Notes: generated from the letters alone by a model not told the origin. Numbered from the stretch's first letter, positions 1-15,495 are shown. The stretch is 64,000 bases of DNA from Janibacter terrae NBRC 107853 (GCF_001591405.1 NZ_BCUV01000004.1:1-64000); one strand, 5' to 3'. Translations and numbers: made by a program.

Positions 1-645
1 ACCCTCGCGGCCTCCCTGCGCGCCGTCGTCGTGCTCTCGGCAGCGGCGGCTGCCGGGCTCGTCGCGGCCGCCGCACCGATCGGCCGGGTCTTCACCGCCA
101 TCGACCGGCGCGGCGAGGGCTCCCGGGCCCTGGCGGCCATGCCCGAGGCGCTCATCGCCATGGTGCCGGGACTCATCGCCTTCGCGCTGTGCGCCGTGGC
201 CCTGCGGGCGCTCTACGCGCGCGGCCGAGCCCTGCTCGCCGGGCTGACGATGGCCGGGGGCTGGCTCGTCGCGGCCGTCGTGCCGCTGCTCGTCCTCGGC
301 CCCCAGGACGGGGCCCGTCGCACCCTCGTGGTCCTCGGGCTCGCGTCCTCGCTCGGCATGGCGCTCGCGGGCCTGGGCCTGCTCCTGCGGGTGCGCCACG
401 ACTGGGGCGTCGAGGCCGTCGCCGGGCTGACGCGCGCCCTCGTCCTCGCCGGGCTCGCCCTCGGCGCGGGGCTGCTCGTCCACCTGCTCGGCCGGGACCA
501 CTGGCCCGAGCAGACCCCCTTCGTCGTCGTCGCCGGGGGCCTCGCCGCCGCCGCCGTCGCCGCGGGTGTGCTGCTCGTGGGGGCCGCACTCGACCCCGGC
601 CTGCGTGCCCGACTGCCCGGAGCACGGCGGACGAAGGGAGGATGA
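1..645 (+). CDS. murJ: Lipid II flippase MurJ, C-terminal part (start lies outside the window)
   Basis: The open frame is already running at base 1 and stops with TGA at 643-645, giving 214 visible residues. They form about six hydrophobic segments (near residues 8-28, 52-74, 82-100, 109-130, 148-168, 174-196) with short basic turns, ending in a short basic tail. This fits the last helices of MurJ/MviN, the inner-membrane flippase that exports lipid II for peptidoglycan synthesis. No catalytic motif is visible in this part, so the call leans on the helix pattern and on the neighbours: actinobacteria often carry steA, mctB and murJ just before a glycosyltransferase and pyrG. Another polytopic membrane protein cannot be excluded. 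Confidence 0.6.
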   Translation, partial: TLAASLRAVVVLSAAAAAGLVAAAAPIGRVFTAIDRRGEGSRALAAMPEALIAMVPGLIAFALCAVALRALYARGRALLAGLTMAGGWLVAAVVPLLVLGPQDGARRTLVVLGLASSLGMALAGLGLLLRVRHDWGVEAVAGLTRALVLAGLALGAGLLVHLLGRDHWPEQTPFVVVAGGLAAAAVAAGVLLVGAALDPGLRARLPGARRTKGG

Positions 646-649
646 GCCC

Positions 650-1687
650 ATGAGGATCCTGCTCTGCCTCGCGAGCGCCTCCGGAGGGATCGGGACGCAC
701 GTCGCCGACCTCGCCGCCGGGCTGCGCGCAGCCGACCACGACGTCGTCGTCGCCACCGAGCCGGGGACCCGCGAGCGGTTCGACCTGCCGGGGGAGGCGC
801 CCCTCACCCCACGCGCCGTGCGCGCCCTGGCCCGGGGGGCCGACGTCGTCCACGCCCACGGGTTCCGGGCGGGGCTGGTCGCCTCGGCCGCGGCGCGGGG
901 GACCCCCTTCGTCATCAGCCTGCACAACCCCGTCCGCGGCTCGGGGACCTCGCCGCGCCGGCTCGCGGGGGAGGCGGCCGCCCGGCTCGTCGTGCGGCGA
1001 GCCGACCTCGTCACCGGGGCGAGCAGCGACCTCGTCGCCGACGCGAGAGCGCTCGGCGCCCGGCGGGCGGAGCCGGCGGAGGTGCCCTCGCCACGGGTGC
1101 CCGGGCTGCTCGCCACCGACCGAGCCGCCTGGCGGGCCGCGCACCGTGACCTGCTCCTGGCGGGGCACGGGATGGCGGGGGAGACCCCCTTCGTCCTGAC
1201 GATCGCCCGGGTCGCCCCGCAGAAGGGCATCGACGTGCTGCGGACGGCGGCGGGGCTCGGAACCGGCACATGGGGGCTCGTCGGGCCCGGCCAGGAGGCA
1301 CTGACCGACCCGGGACCGGTGCGCCTGCTCGGCGCGGCCCGCGACGTCACGCCGTGGCTGCTGGCCGCCGACGTCCTCGTCGTGCCGAGCGAGTGGGAGG
1401 CCCGGGCCCTCGTCGTCCAGGAGGCCATGGCAGCCGGGACGCCCGTCGTGGCCCGCAGGGTCGGCGGCCTGCCGGACCTGCTCGACGGGGCCGGGCTGCT
1501 CGTCGAGGGCCCGCAGGACCAGGCCGCGGCGCCCATCGCGCGCGCCGTCGCCGCAGTCCTGGACCACCCGGAGCGCGCGGCGGCGGCCGCCGGACGCGCC
1601 CGCACGCGGGCCGCGACGTGGGACGGGCTCGAGGAGAGCGTGGCACGGTGGGTGGCCAGGTACCGAGCACTGCCCGATGTGACGTAG
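650..1687 (+). CDS. Family 4 glycosyltransferase (GT-B fold)
   Basis: Predicted cytosolic sugar-nucleotide-dependent glycosyltransferase of 345 residues. The N-terminal Rossmann half begins [18 protein letters not shown], with the glycine-rich acceptor loop typical of family 4. The C-terminal half has the donor-site region [20 protein letters not shown], where the two conserved glutamates of the E-x7-E motif contact the nucleotide sugar. The ATG at 650 is preceded by GGGAGG (636-641) at good spacing; a longer upstream extension is open but would overlap murJ. It sits 4 bases after murJ, so a cell-envelope role is likely, but acceptor and sugar cannot be read from sequence. Its TAG stop (1685-1687) forms the start of the next gene's -10 box. 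Confidence 0.8.
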   Translation: MRILLCLASASGGIGTHVADLAAGLRAADHDVVVATEPGTRERFDLPGEAPLTPRAVRALARGADVVHAHGFRAGLVASAAARGTPFVISLHNPVRGSGTSPRRLAGEAAARLVVRRADLVTGASSDLVADARALGARRAEPAEVPSPRVPGLLATDRAAWRAAHRDLLLAGHGMAGETPFVLTIARVAPQKGIDVLRTAAGLGTGTWGLVGPGQEALTDPGPVRLLGAARDVTPWLLAADVLVVPSEWEARALVVQEAMAAGTPVVARRVGGLPDLLDGAGLLVEGPQDQAAAPIARAVAAVLDHPERAAAAAGRARTRAATWDGLEESVARWVARYRALPDVT

Positions 1688-1690
1688 ATT
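1685..1690 (+). promoter_or_regulatory. -10 box of a leaderless pyrG promoter
   Basis: TAGATT matches the actinobacterial TANNNT -10 element and lies 8 bases before GTG 1699, so transcription would begin at or next to the start codon. No ribosome site is seen upstream of the GTG, which supports leaderless translation. The TAG is also the stop codon of the preceding glycosyltransferase. No clear -35 box is visible. Confidence 0.55.
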
Positions 1691-1698
1691 GGAACCCC

Positions 1699-3422
<1,724 letters not shown>

Positions 3423-3423
<1 letters not shown>

Positions 3424-4058
3424 TGGTCGAGGACGGGAGGCTGCGGGACGAGCTGGTCAGCCTGTCGGTGACGGCCAGCGAGGTCGTCTTCGACGGTGCG
3501 GTGTGGGACGTGCGCCGTGACACCTTCGAGCTCGAGGGACAGACCCTCGTGCGCGAGGTCGTCGACCACCCGGGCGCCGTCGCCGTCCTCGCCCTCGACG
3601 AGGACGACCGGGCGCTGCTCATCCGGCAGTACCGCCACCCCGTGGCCGCCCACGAGTGGGAGGTCCCCGCCGGACTGCTCGACGTCGCGGGCGAGGATCC
3701 ACTCGTCGGGGCGCAGCGCGAGCTGCTCGAGGAGGCGGACGTCACCGCCGACGAGTGGTGGGTCCTCGTCGACTACTTCCCCTCGCCCGGCGGGATGAAC
3801 GAGGCGATCCGGGTCTACCTGGCCCGCGGCCTGCACGAGGTGCCCGAGGGCGAGCGCCACGCGCGCGACGGCGAGGAGACCCACCTCGAGTACCGCCGGG
3901 TCCCGCTCGACGAGGTGGCCGAGGCCGTGCTCGCGGGACGGGTGCACAACTCGACCCTGATCGTCGCGGCCCTGGCCGCCCGGGTCGCGCGGGAGGGCGG
4001 GTGGGTCTCCCTTCGTCCGGCCGACAGCCCGTGGCCGGAGCACCCCGCCCACCGCTGA
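3423..4058 (+). CDS. NUDIX hydrolase, probable ADP-ribose pyrophosphatase
   Basis: 211-residue NUDIX enzyme that probably cleaves ADP-ribose to AMP and ribose 5-phosphate, a housecleaning reaction. The family layout is clear: an N-terminal strand region, then ALLIRQYRHPV, then the box with PAGLLDVAGEDP followed by RELLEEAD, whose glutamates bind metal. The glycine that normally ends the box is Asp here, an unusual change. The later SPGGMNEAIRVYLARGL segment is typical of the ADP-ribose subfamily. The ATG at 3423 overlaps the pyrG stop (TGATG), so translation is probably coupled; this pyrG-ADPRase pairing is common in actinobacteria. Substrate is inferred from the subfamily only. Confidence 0.88.
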
Positions 4059-4103
4059 TCCGTCCGTGCGGGCCACGGGTTCGCCGAGCACCTCGCTCCT
4101 TCG

Positions 4104-4109
4104 TAGGAT
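4104..4109 (+). promoter_or_regulatory. Possible -10 box for aspS
   Basis: TAGGAT in the 105-base gap before aspS matches the TANNNT form seen repeatedly in this window. It lies about 55 bases before the ATG, so this would be a leadered transcript, unlike the N6-8 cases. No convincing -35 box is seen. Confidence 0.35.
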
Positions 4110-4163
4110 GAGCGGTGGCCGGGCGCCCGCCGGGCCGAGAACCACCCCTCGCGATAGGACGTC

Positions 4164-5969
4164 ATGCTCCGCACCCACGAAGCCGGCACACTGCGTGCCG
4201 AGCACTCCGGCCAGACCGTCACGCTCACCGGATGGGTGGGTCGCCGACGCGATCACGGCGGCGTGGCCTTCCTCGACCTGCGGGACGCCTCGGGCGTCGC
4301 CCAGGTCGTCGCCCGTGACGAGGTCCTCACCGGTGCGGCGCACGACCTGCGCAACGAGTACGTCGTCAAGGTCGTCGGCGAGGTCACCCCGCGTGACCCC
4401 AAGGACGTCAACCCCAACCTGCCCACCGGCGAGGTCGACGTCGTCGCGACGACGATCGAGGTCCTCTCCGAGGCCGCGCCGCTGCCCTTCCAGATCGACG
4501 AGCGCGTGAGCGTCGGCGAGGAGGCGCGCCTGAAGCACCGCTACCTCGACCTGCGCCGCCCGGGTGCCTCGAGCGCCGGCGCCGGTCTGCGTCTGCGGAG
4601 CAAGGTCAACGCCGCTGCCCGCTCGGTGCTCGCCGAGCGCGACTTCGTCGAGATCGAGACCCCGACCCTCACGCGGTCCACGCCCGAGGGCGCGCGTGAC
4701 TTCCTCGTCCCCGCGCGCCTCGCGCCCGGCGAGTGGTACGCGCTGCCGCAGAGCCCGCAGCTGTTCAAGCAGCTGCTCATGGTCGCCGGCATGGAGCGCT
4801 ACTACCAGATCGCGCGCTGCTACCGCGACGAGGACTTCCGCGCCGACCGGCAGCCGGAGTTCACCCAGCTCGACATCGAGATGTCCTTCGTCGAGCAGGA
4901 CGACGTCATCGAGCTCGGCGAGGCGATCGCCAAGGCGGTCTGGGCGACGATCGGCGTCGACCTGCCCACCCCCTTCCCGAGGATGACCTACGCGGAGGCC
5001 ATGGAGCGCTACGGCTCCGACAAGCCCGACCTGCGCTTCGGCGTCGAGCTCGTCGACTGCACCCAGTACTTCGCCGACACCCCCTTCCGGGTCTTCAGGG
5101 CCGAGCACGTCGGCGCCGTTGTCATGCCGGGTGGCGCGAGCCAGCCCCGCCGGCAGTTCGACGCCTGGCAGGAGTGGGCGAAGCAGCGCGGGGCCAAGGG
5201 CCTGGCCTATGTCACCGTCGGCGAGGACGGCCAGCTCGGTGGCCCCGTCGCCAAGAACATCTCCGACAGCGAGAAGGCCGGTCTGGCCGCCCACGTCGGT
5301 GCCGAGCCCGGCGACTGCATCTTCTTCGCCGCGGACACCCCCCGGGCCGCCCGCGCGCTCCTGGGTGCCGCCCGCCAGGAGATCGCCCAGCGGTGCGGGC
5401 TCATCGACGACAGCGCCTGGTCCTTCCTGTGGGTCGTCGACGCCCCGCTCTTCGAGCCGGCCGGCGACGCCGTGGCCGCGGGCGACGTCGCGGTGGGTGC
5501 CGGCGCGTGGACCGCGGTCCACCACGCCTTCACCAGCCCCAAGGAGGAGTTCCTCGACACCTTCGACTCCGACCCGGGGCCGGCTCTCGCCTACGCGTAC
5601 GACCTGGTCTGCAACGGCAACGAAATCGGCGGCGGGTCCATCCGTATCCACCGCAAGGACGTGCAGGAGCGGGTCTTCAAGGTCATGGGCCTGGACGAGG
5701 AGTCCGCGCAGGAGAAGTTCGGATTCCTCCTCGAGGCCTTCAAGTTCGGCGCCCCGCCGCACGGCGGCATCGCCTTCGGCTGGGACCGCATCTGCATGCT
5801 GCTCCTGGGTGCCGACTCCATCCGCGACGTCATCGCCTTCCCCAAGTCCGGTGGCGGCTACGACCCGCTGACCGACGCGCCCGCGCCGATCACCCCGGAG
5901 CAGCGCAAGGAGGCGGGCATCGACGCCACGCCGCGCCGCGACGAGGACGCGGAGCAGGCAGGCGCCTGA
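4164..5969 (+). CDS. aspS: Aspartyl-tRNA synthetase (possibly Asp/Asn-type)
   Basis: Class II synthetase that charges tRNA-Asp. 601 residues, the full bacterial length. The N-terminal anticodon-binding OB fold begins [11 protein letters not shown]; motif 2 is seen as [19 protein letters not shown]; the bacterial GAD insertion occupies the middle; motif 3 is GIAFGWDRI near residue 540. Residue 31 is His, which is reported to go with nondiscriminating enzymes that also charge tRNA-Asn, but the residue matching the second reported determinant (near 80) is Lys, as in discriminating enzymes, so specificity is open. The start has a weak AGGAC site just upstream. A HAD gene follows after 3 bases. 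Confidence 0.97.
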   Translation: MLRTHEAGTLRAEHSGQTVTLTGWVGRRRDHGGVAFLDLRDASGVAQVVARDEVLTGAAHDLRNEYVVKVVGEVTPRDPKDVNPNLPTGEVDVVATTIEVLSEAAPLPFQIDERVSVGEEARLKHRYLDLRRPGASSAGAGLRLRSKVNAAARSVLAERDFVEIETPTLTRSTPEGARDFLVPARLAPGEWYALPQSPQLFKQLLMVAGMERYYQIARCYRDEDFRADRQPEFTQLDIEMSFVEQDDVIELGEAIAKAVWATIGVDLPTPFPRMTYAEAMERYGSDKPDLRFGVELVDCTQYFADTPFRVFRAEHVGAVVMPGGASQPRRQFDAWQEWAKQRGAKGLAYVTVGEDGQLGGPVAKNISDSEKAGLAAHVGAEPGDCIFFAADTPRAARALLGAARQEIAQRCGLIDDSAWSFLWVVDAPLFEPAGDAVAAGDVAVGAGAWTAVHHAFTSPKEEFLDTFDSDPGPALAYAYDLVCNGNEIGGGSIRIHRKDVQERVFKVMGLDEESAQEKFGFLLEAFKFGAPPHGGIAFGWDRICMLLLGADSIRDVIAFPKSGGGYDPLTDAPAPITPEQRKEAGIDATPRRDEDAEQAGA

Positions 5970-5972
5970 GCG

Positions 5973-6605
5973 ATGGGCGAGCCGGTCGAGGTGCTGCTGT
6001 GGGACTGCGACGGCGTCCTGCAGCACGGACGCTTCGACTGGCGCGCCCGTCTCGACGGGGCGGTCGGCCCCGGCTTCGCCGAGCAGGTCTTCGAGGCCGA
6101 GCTGCCCGCCCTGCGCGGTGAGCGGTCGCTGCGCGAGGTCCTCGAGGAGCTGCTGCGGCACGAGGGCCGGCGGCGCACGCACCTGCCGTTGACGGTCGAG
6201 GACCTGCTGGCGATCTGGGAGCAGTTCGACCTCGACCCGGAGGCGGTGGCGGTGCTCACCGCGGTCCGAGAGCTCGGCGTGCCGTGCATGCTCGCGACCA
6301 ACCAGCAGGACCACCGGGTGCGGCACATGCGTGAGGTGCGCGGCTACGACGACCTCGTCGACGGCTCCTACTACTCGAGCGAGCTCGGCGCGATGAAGCC
6401 CGACCCCACCTTCTTCGAGCACATCCTGCAGGACCTCGACCTGCCGGGGGAGCGGGTCGGGTTCGTCGACGACGTGCCGGTCAACGTCACGGCCGCCCGC
6501 GGCGTCGGGATCCGGGCGGTGCTGCACGACCCCGCCTCGGGCGCCGCCGGCCTCGTCCACGGCCTCACCCCGCTCGTGCCGGGGCTCGCCGCCCACTCGA
6601 TCTGA
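5973..6605 (+). CDS. HAD-family hydrolase
   Basis: 210-residue haloacid dehalogenase-like phosphatase of unknown substrate. All four HAD motifs are present: I, WDCDGV with the nucleophile Asp; II, LATNQ with the Thr; III, the Lys of MKPDPTFF; IV, GFVDD with metal-binding acids. An alpha-helical cap lies between motifs I and II (about residues 15-95), so this is the subfamily I type. It starts 3 bases after aspS and is probably cotranscribed. It ends one base before the convergent NUDIX gene, leaving no room for a terminator. Confidence 0.85.
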   Translation: MGEPVEVLLWDCDGVLQHGRFDWRARLDGAVGPGFAEQVFEAELPALRGERSLREVLEELLRHEGRRRTHLPLTVEDLLAIWEQFDLDPEAVAVLTAVRELGVPCMLATNQQDHRVRHMREVRGYDDLVDGSYYSSELGAMKPDPTFFEHILQDLDLPGERVGFVDDVPVNVTAARGVGIRAVLHDPASGAAGLVHGLTPLVPGLAAHSI

Positions 6606-6606
6606 G

Positions 6607-7077
6607 TCAGTCGCCGAGCAGCTCCACGAGCCGGTCGAGGAAGGCCGTCTGCGCGGCCACCACGAGCTCCCGGGCGCTGTCGAGGTCGTGCCACCCCGCG
6701 CGGTCGAGCTCGGGGAAGCTCTGCCGCCGGCCGGATCGCGGAGGCCACTCCATCTCGAACACGCCGCTCTCGACGAAGACGACGTCAGCTGCCGCGCCGA
6801 CCTCGATCGCCCACGCCGTGACCCGTTTGCCGCCGGACTGGCGGATCTCGCCGAGCGGCACACGGTCACCAGCCGGTGCCGGAGCCCCGGTCTCCTCCAG
6901 CCACTCGCGCTCGGCCGCGGCGAGCGGCTCCTCGTCCGGCCCGTGCTCGCCCTTGACGATCGTCCAGCCGCGCGGCCGCCTGGTCCACAGGGGGCCGCCC
7001 ATGTGCCCGAGGAAGACGTGCGCGCTCCCCCCTTCGCCCCGGACGAAGGGGAGCAGTCCCGCACTCGTGCGGGTCAC
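6607..7077 (-). CDS. NUDIX hydrolase (MutT-like)
   Basis: 156-residue single-domain NUDIX protein. The box is seen as VKGEHGPDEEPLAAAERE followed by WLEETG, with the metal-binding glutamates intact. The opening SAGLLPFVRGEGGSAHVFL and the segment HMGGPLWTRRPRGWTIVKGE resemble a small clade of nucleotide or dinucleotide hydrolases; the substrate cannot be told. It starts with GTG one base after the stop of the FUSC gene and is the last gene of a three-gene minus-strand unit. The gene before it and this gene share no functional logic that I can see. Confidence 0.82.
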   Translation of the reverse strand: MTRTSAGLLPFVRGEGGSAHVFLGHMGGPLWTRRPRGWTIVKGEHGPDEEPLAAAEREWLEETGAPAPAGDRVPLGEIRQSGGKRVTAWAIEVGAAADVVFVESGVFEMEWPPRSGRRQSFPELDRAGWHDLDSARELVVAAQTAFLDRLVELLGD

Positions 7078-7078
7078 C

Positions 7079-8788
7079 TCAGGCCCCGGCGAGGATCGCG
7101 TGGACCCGACGCAGGTCGGCGGTGATCGCCTCCGCCGGCCGGTGCCGGGTCACCGGGTGGTCGGTGAGGCCCGTGAGGGCCTCGCGCGCCTGCGCCATGA
7201 GCTCGCGCTGCCCGCGCACGCGCGGGTTCCACGCCGCACCGAGGACCTGGTAGCCGATGGCGGCGAGCAGCTGCTCCATCTCGCGGTACGGGGCGACCGC
7301 CCGGGGGGCGTCGGCGACGGCCCGCGTGGCCACGACGTCGGAGCCGATGAGCTCGACGTACAGCTGGCGGCAGTGGTCGAGGTGGGCGGCCATCCCGGCG
7401 TCCGTGCGGGTCCGGCGCTCGGCGAGGTCCGCGAGCACGTCGTCGAGGGCGAGGACGACCCGACGCCCGTGGGCCCGCAGGAGCAGCTCCGGCCGGCCGA
7501 GGCGACCGCTGACGAAGAGGACGAGCACCGCCGACCCCACGCCGATGAGCGTGTCGAGGGCGCGGTCGAGCACGATCGTCTCCGTGTCCATCGCCGTCAG
7601 CCGTGAGGAGATCACCAGCGCGAGCGGGGTGATGAAGGTGACCGCCATCGCGTAGTTGCGTGTCACGAGCAGCTCGACGATGCCCTGGAAGACGATGACG
7701 ACCGCCACGAGCCACCAGTGGCTGAGGTCGAGCGAGAGGACCGCGGCGAAGAGGACGAGCCCGGTGGCGGTGCCCACGGTGCGCTGCAGGGCCCGGTGGT
7801 GCTGCGAGACCCGGGTCCCGCCCGTCTGCACGACGAGGACGGCGAACCCGGCCGCCCAGTAGGCGTGGGCGTTGTCGAGCAGGAGGGCGAAGCCGCCCGC
7901 GAGGAGGGTCGCCGCCGCGACGCGGGCGGCGACGAGCAGGTCCTCGCTCGGCCAGCGCAGGGCCTGGCGCAGGGACCACGAGGCGCGGGGGCGCCCGAGG
8001 GAGACCTGCCGCACGCTCGCGGCCTGGTGCAGGGCCATCTCCGCGGTCACCTCGGTGTCGGTCCCGCCGACCGCTTTGGCGACCGTGCTCGCGTAGCGGT
8101 TGTTGACACGCTGGAGCCGCCCCGCGAAGGCCTCCTCGGTGCCACCGTCGGTCACGGCGGTCCAGGCCCGGCTGAGGGCCCCGGCGGCGGTCCGGCGGGC
8201 CGCGGGGACGGCCGCCGGGTCCGTCTCCCGGACGTAGGCGTCGACGGCCCCCTCGGCGGCGCTGACCGCGGCCTCCTCGATGCCGGTGACGCGGAACCAC
8301 GCATCCGAGGTCCCGACGACGATCGCCGACAGGACGCCGATGGCGGCGAGACCGAGCACCTTGCCGGGATCGGCTCCGCCGGTCGCCGCGAGGTGGGCGA
8401 TGCCGAGATCGAGGGCGAAGAAGAACGCGGCCGGCGGCCCGATGCCGAGGGTGTAGGTCAGCAGGGCGGCGACGGTCGCGACCACCGCCATCGCGAGGAT
8501 GCCGAGGAGTGCATGGCCCGCGGTGAGGATGCCGATGCCGATCGCGAGGAGCAGCCCCAGACCGGCGAGCGGGATGGTCCGGAACCGGCGCCGGACCGGT
8601 CCACCGGCCCCGTAGAGGACGGCGAAGACCCCCAGCCCGGCCATGAAGGCATCGTGGTGGTTGTCGAGGAGGGAGATGAGGACCATCGGGACCGCCGCGG
8701 CCGTCGCCGCCCTGAGGGCGATCCAGCGCCGCACGGGGCCGGGGTTCCAGCGGACGAGGGGTCGCAGGAGCTCGCCGACCGCGCTCAT
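7079..8788 (-). CDS. FUSC-family membrane protein (aromatic acid exporter-like)
   Basis: 569-residue integral membrane protein with two clusters of hydrophobic helices (about residues 20-170 and 325-470), each followed by a hydrophilic helical region, the duplicated plan of the FUSC/ArAE family. The second cluster contains [16 protein letters not shown] and a following [15 protein letters not shown] segment, which is characteristic of the family. Such proteins are proposed to export aromatic acids or other small anions; the substrate here is unknown. ATG 8788 overlaps the acetyltransferase stop by ATGA, so it is probably translated by coupling. A further 256 residues of open frame upstream are a shadow of the acetyltransferase gene. 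Confidence 0.85.
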   Translation of the reverse strand: MSAVGELLRPLVRWNPGPVRRWIALRAATAAAVPMVLISLLDNHHDAFMAGLGVFAVLYGAGGPVRRRFRTIPLAGLGLLLAIGIGILTAGHALLGILAMAVVATVAALLTYTLGIGPPAAFFFALDLGIAHLAATGGADPGKVLGLAAIGVLSAIVVGTSDAWFRVTGIEEAAVSAAEGAVDAYVRETDPAAVPAARRTAAGALSRAWTAVTDGGTEEAFAGRLQRVNNRYASTVAKAVGGTDTEVTAEMALHQAASVRQVSLGRPRASWSLRQALRWPSEDLLVAARVAAATLLAGGFALLLDNAHAYWAAGFAVLVVQTGGTRVSQHHRALQRTVGTATGLVLFAAVLSLDLSHWWLVAVVIVFQGIVELLVTRNYAMAVTFITPLALVISSRLTAMDTETIVLDRALDTLIGVGSAVLVLFVSGRLGRPELLLRAHGRRVVLALDDVLADLAERRTRTDAGMAAHLDHCRQLYVELIGSDVVATRAVADAPRAVAPYREMEQLLAAIGYQVLGAAWNPRVRGQRELMAQAREALTGLTDHPVTRHRPAEAITADLRRVHAILAGA

Positions 8789-9522
8789 GCCAACCTCCCG
8801 CTGGTCCACTCCGCGTGCACCTCGTAGCCGAGCGAGAGATAGATCCGTCGTGCCCGGTCGTTGTGCGAGTACATCCCCAGCGTGCACCACCCGTGCTCGG
8901 CGACGGCGGCCCGGGTCAGCTCGGTCGTGACCGCCCGCGCGAGCCCACGGCCGCGGGCGGCGGGCACCGTCGTGATGCCGGCGAGCACCGGTGCGCCCGA
9001 GCGCTCGCGCTCGCAGCAGCCGACGGCGAGCAGGGCGCCGGCCGCGTCGCGGGCACCGAGCCAGCGCTGCCCCGCGCGGGCGAAGGGCTGCCCGTCGGTC
9101 CCCGGGTTGTGCATGTCGAGCAGGGCCTGGACCTCGTCGCGCTCCGACGGCCCCAGCTCGACGAGGCCCTCGACGGGCTCGGTGGCCGGCGCGGTCCGCG
9201 TGCTCATGAACTCCCAGCGGCCACCGACCGCCCCGAGCAGCCCGCCGAGGTCCTCCAGACCGCGGGGCAGGGTGACCGAGGTGGCTCCCTTCGCCCTCGC
9301 CCGGCTCACCCACGAGGCGAAGGGGGCGGACCCCACCAGCTCGCGCAGGGCCGCGTGGTCGCCCCGGAGCATGATCGCGACGCCGTGGGTGTGGGTCGGG
9401 CGGACGAAGGCGAGCGCCCACGCCGCCCCGGCGCGGATCGCGAGGGCGGGGACCTCGACGTCGGACGAGGCCTCGGCCCGCACGACCGGGTCGCCGCCGC
9501 TCCACTCCAGCAGGTGCGACAT
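8785..9522 (-). CDS. GNAT-family N-acetyltransferase
   Basis: 245-residue protein with a C-terminal GNAT fold (about residues 125-240). The acetyl-CoA binding segment reads [20 protein letters not shown] and is followed by [19 protein letters not shown], the standard motif A and B positions. The N-terminal 110 residues are less conserved and may be a degenerate second GNAT-like half. Acceptor is unknown. ATG 9522 was chosen; a GTG at 9540 would add six residues. It is first in the unit acetyltransferase, FUSC, NUDIX and is divergent from rarA, with about 36 bases between the two starts. Confidence 0.85.
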   Translation of the reverse strand: MSHLLEWSGGDPVVRAEASSDVEVPALAIRAGAAWALAFVRPTHTHGVAIMLRGDHAALRELVGSAPFASWVSRARAKGATSVTLPRGLEDLGGLLGAVGGRWEFMSTRTAPATEPVEGLVELGPSERDEVQALLDMHNPGTDGQPFARAGQRWLGARDAAGALLAVGCCERERSGAPVLAGITTVPAARGRGLARAVTTELTRAAVAEHGWCTLGMYSHNDRARRIYLSLGYEVHAEWTSGRLA

Positions 9523-9545
9523 GGGGACGGTCTGGCTCACCGGGA

Positions 9546-9551
9546 TAGCGT
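9546..9551 (+). promoter_or_regulatory. -10 box of a leaderless rarA promoter
   Basis: TAGCGT followed by exactly 7 bases and GTG 9559. It lies between the divergent acetyltransferase and rarA starts. No ribosome site is seen before the GTG. Confidence 0.55.
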
Positions 9552-9558
9552 GCCACCT

Positions 9559-10974
<1,416 letters not shown>

Positions 10975-10989
10975 GACGGCGGGCCCGGG

Positions 10990-10995
10990 TAGGGT
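10990..10995 (+). promoter_or_regulatory. -10 box between rarA and alaS
   Basis: TAGGGT followed by 7 bases and ATG 11003, the same spacing as the leaderless genes in this window. It probably drives alaS with a leader of about 150 bases that includes a short reading frame. Confidence 0.5.
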
Positions 10996-11002
10996 GGGGG
11001 CC

Positions 11003-11074
11003 ATGACCGTGCCTCTCGGACGGCCGCGGCGGACCATCGCCCGGCGAGCTACCTCGGGGTCGGCCCGCGCCTGA
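11003..11074 (+). CDS. Possible 23-residue leaderless upstream ORF before alaS
   Basis: ATG 11003 stands 7 bases after the TAGGGT -10 box, so a transcript from that promoter would begin with this codon and be translated from the 5' end. The frame ends with TGA at 11072-11074 and encodes a basic peptide (PRRTIARRATSG) with five arginines in the middle. It has no relatives that I recognise. It could be a leader peptide, or only the 5' end of the alaS transcript with a chance ATG. Codon use gives no help at this length. Confidence 0.3.
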   Translation: MTVPLGRPRRTIARRATSGSARA

Positions 11075-11151
11075 CGCGCCGGTCGCCCCCTTCGCTCCTG
11101 CCCGAGATCCTGCAGCACAGACCTGCACCACCAGATTGGACGCGAACACCC

Positions 11152-13825
<2,674 letters not shown>

Positions 13826-13833
<8 letters not shown>

Positions 13834-14359
13834 CGAGGTGCCCGGCGCGATGCGCCCGGGCGTGCGGCTCGGCATCGACGTGGGCGAGGCCCGCGTCGGG
13901 GTCGCCGCGTGCGACCCCGGCGGGCTGCTCGCGACGCCCGTCGAGACCGTGGCACGCGACCTGCAGCACGGCAGCGACATCGACCGCGTCATCACCCTCG
14001 CCGGCGAGCTCGGCGCGATGGAGCTCGTCGTCGGCCTGCCCCGCTCCCTCGACGGGAGCGAGGGGCCGGCGGCAGCCGGGGTCCGGACCTGGGTCAAGCA
14101 CCTGGGGTCCGTGTTGCACGCGTCACCGCTCGGCAACACACCGATCCGCCTCGTGGACGAACGGCTCACGACCGTGGATGCTCATCGGGGTCTGCGGGAG
14201 AGCGGCGTCGCCGGACGGCGCCATCGCAGCGTGGTCGACCAGGCGGCGGCCGTGCTGATCCTGCAGACTGCGCTGGACACGGAACGCGCAACCGGTGGAC
14301 CCCCCGGCGAACGGGTCGGTCGGCCGCGCCGACGCACACCGAAGGGCAAGAAGGCATGA
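13826..14359 (+). CDS. ruvX: Putative pre-16S rRNA nuclease / Holliday junction resolvase-like YqgF
   Basis: RNase H-fold nuclease family implicated in maturing the 5' end of 16S rRNA, formerly called a Holliday resolvase. 177 residues from GTG 13826. Motifs: GIDVGEARVGVAACDP with the first Asp, VVGLPRSLDGSEGPAA, and LVDERLTT. The C terminus is basic (RPRRRTPKGKKA). GTG 13826 overlaps the end of alaS; ATG 13850 (169 residues) is also plausible because a GAGG site sits 11 bases before it. The alaS, ruvX, mltG, aroE order is common in actinobacteria, and the stop overlaps the mltG ATG. Confidence 0.92.
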
Positions 14360-15495
14360 ACCAGCTCGACGACGACATCTTCGAGAGCCAGCACGAGCAC
14401 CGGCACACCCGGTCGCGTCGTCGGGCCAACCGCGACCGCTCGCGCCGCACCGGGGCGAGCTGCCTGGCGGTCCTGCTCGCCGGTGCGGTCCTGCTCGCGG
14501 CGGCCTTCTTCGCCTTCGGCTCCCTGCGCTCGCTCCTCCCCGGCGCCAGCGAGCCAAGCGACTACGAGGGCGCCGGCCACGGCACCGTCGAGGTGGAGAT
14601 CACCTCCGGGCAGTCCGGCTCCGAGATCGGCGAGTCCCTCGTCGAGGCCGGCGTCGTGAAGTCGACGAGCAGCTTCACCTCCGTGGCGGCGACCCAGCCG
14701 GACAAGGCGGCGGCGATCCAGCCGGGCACCTACTCGATGCGTCAGGAGATGTCGGCGGCCAGCGCCTTCGACCGTCTGCTCGACCCCAAGGCGCGGATCG
14801 CCAAGGGCGTCACGCTGAGCGAGGGCCTGTGGCGGTCGGAGATCTACCCCAAGCTCTCCAAGGCCACCGGCGTGCCCGTCGCCGACTACGAGAAGGCGGA
14901 GAAGTCCGCCCAGCTCGAGCTCCCCGCCGAGGCAGGCGGCGACGTCGAGGGCTGGCTCTTCCCCTCGACCTACGAGTTCGAGAAGGGCACGAGCGCGGTC
15001 GAGCAGCTCAACCAGATGATCAGGATGACGACCGACCAGCTCACCGAGGCCAAGGTCGCGCGCCGCGACTGGGAGCGCACCCTCACCGTCGCCTCGATCG
15101 TCGAGGGTGAGGCCGGGGCCGCCGACCGCGGCAAGGTCGCCCGGGTCGTCGAGAACCGTCTGGAGGACGTCAACGGACCGACGGTCGGGATGCTCCAGAT
15201 GGACTCGACGATCCACTACATGCTCCAGAAGCGGGGGACGGTGACGACCTCCGACAAGGAGCGCAACACCGACAGCCCGTACAACACGTACAAGAACAAG
15301 GGGCTGCCCCCCGGCCCGATCAACAACCCGGGCGCCGACGCCATCGAGGCCGCCGGCAACCCCGACGAGGGCGACTGGCTCTTCTTCGTCACCGTCGACC
15401 CGGAGTCGGGGGAGACGAAGTTCACCGCGGACGAGGCCCAGCACCAGCGCAACGTCCAGGAGTTCTGCCGCAACACCGGCAGCTGCGAGAAGTGA
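14356..15495 (+). CDS. mltG: Endolytic murein transglycosylase
   Basis: Membrane-anchored enzyme that cuts nascent glycan strands and helps set their length. 379 residues: a basic cytoplasmic N terminus rich in His and Arg (to about 35), one membrane helix (about 36-57), an extracytoplasmic LysM-like region, and the YceG domain. The catalytic Glu is Glu250 in ASIVEGEAG. The later MLQMDSTIHYML and PYNTYKNKGLPPGPINNPG motifs are diagnostic. ATG 14356 overlaps the ruvX stop (ATGA). Acts next to the penicillin-binding proteins at the outer face of the membrane. Confidence 0.95.
   Translation: MNQLDDDIFESQHEHRHTRSRRRANRDRSRRTGASCLAVLLAGAVLLAAAFFAFGSLRSLLPGASEPSDYEGAGHGTVEVEITSGQSGSEIGESLVEAGVVKSTSSFTSVAATQPDKAAAIQPGTYSMRQEMSAASAFDRLLDPKARIAKGVTLSEGLWRSEIYPKLSKATGVPVADYEKAEKSAQLELPAEAGGDVEGWLFPSTYEFEKGTSAVEQLNQMIRMTTDQLTEAKVARRDWERTLTVASIVEGEAGAADRGKVARVVENRLEDVNGPTVGMLQMDSTIHYMLQKRGTVTTSDKERNTDSPYNTYKNKGLPPGPINNPGADAIEAAGNPDEGDWLFFVTVDPESGETKFTADEAQHQRNVQEFCRNTGSCEK

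Noticed and set aside
1270-1698. N-terminal extension of pyrG of about 140 codons
   Set aside because: It runs inside the glycosyltransferase gene in another frame and has no similarity to CTP synthase; the conserved protein begins near 1699.
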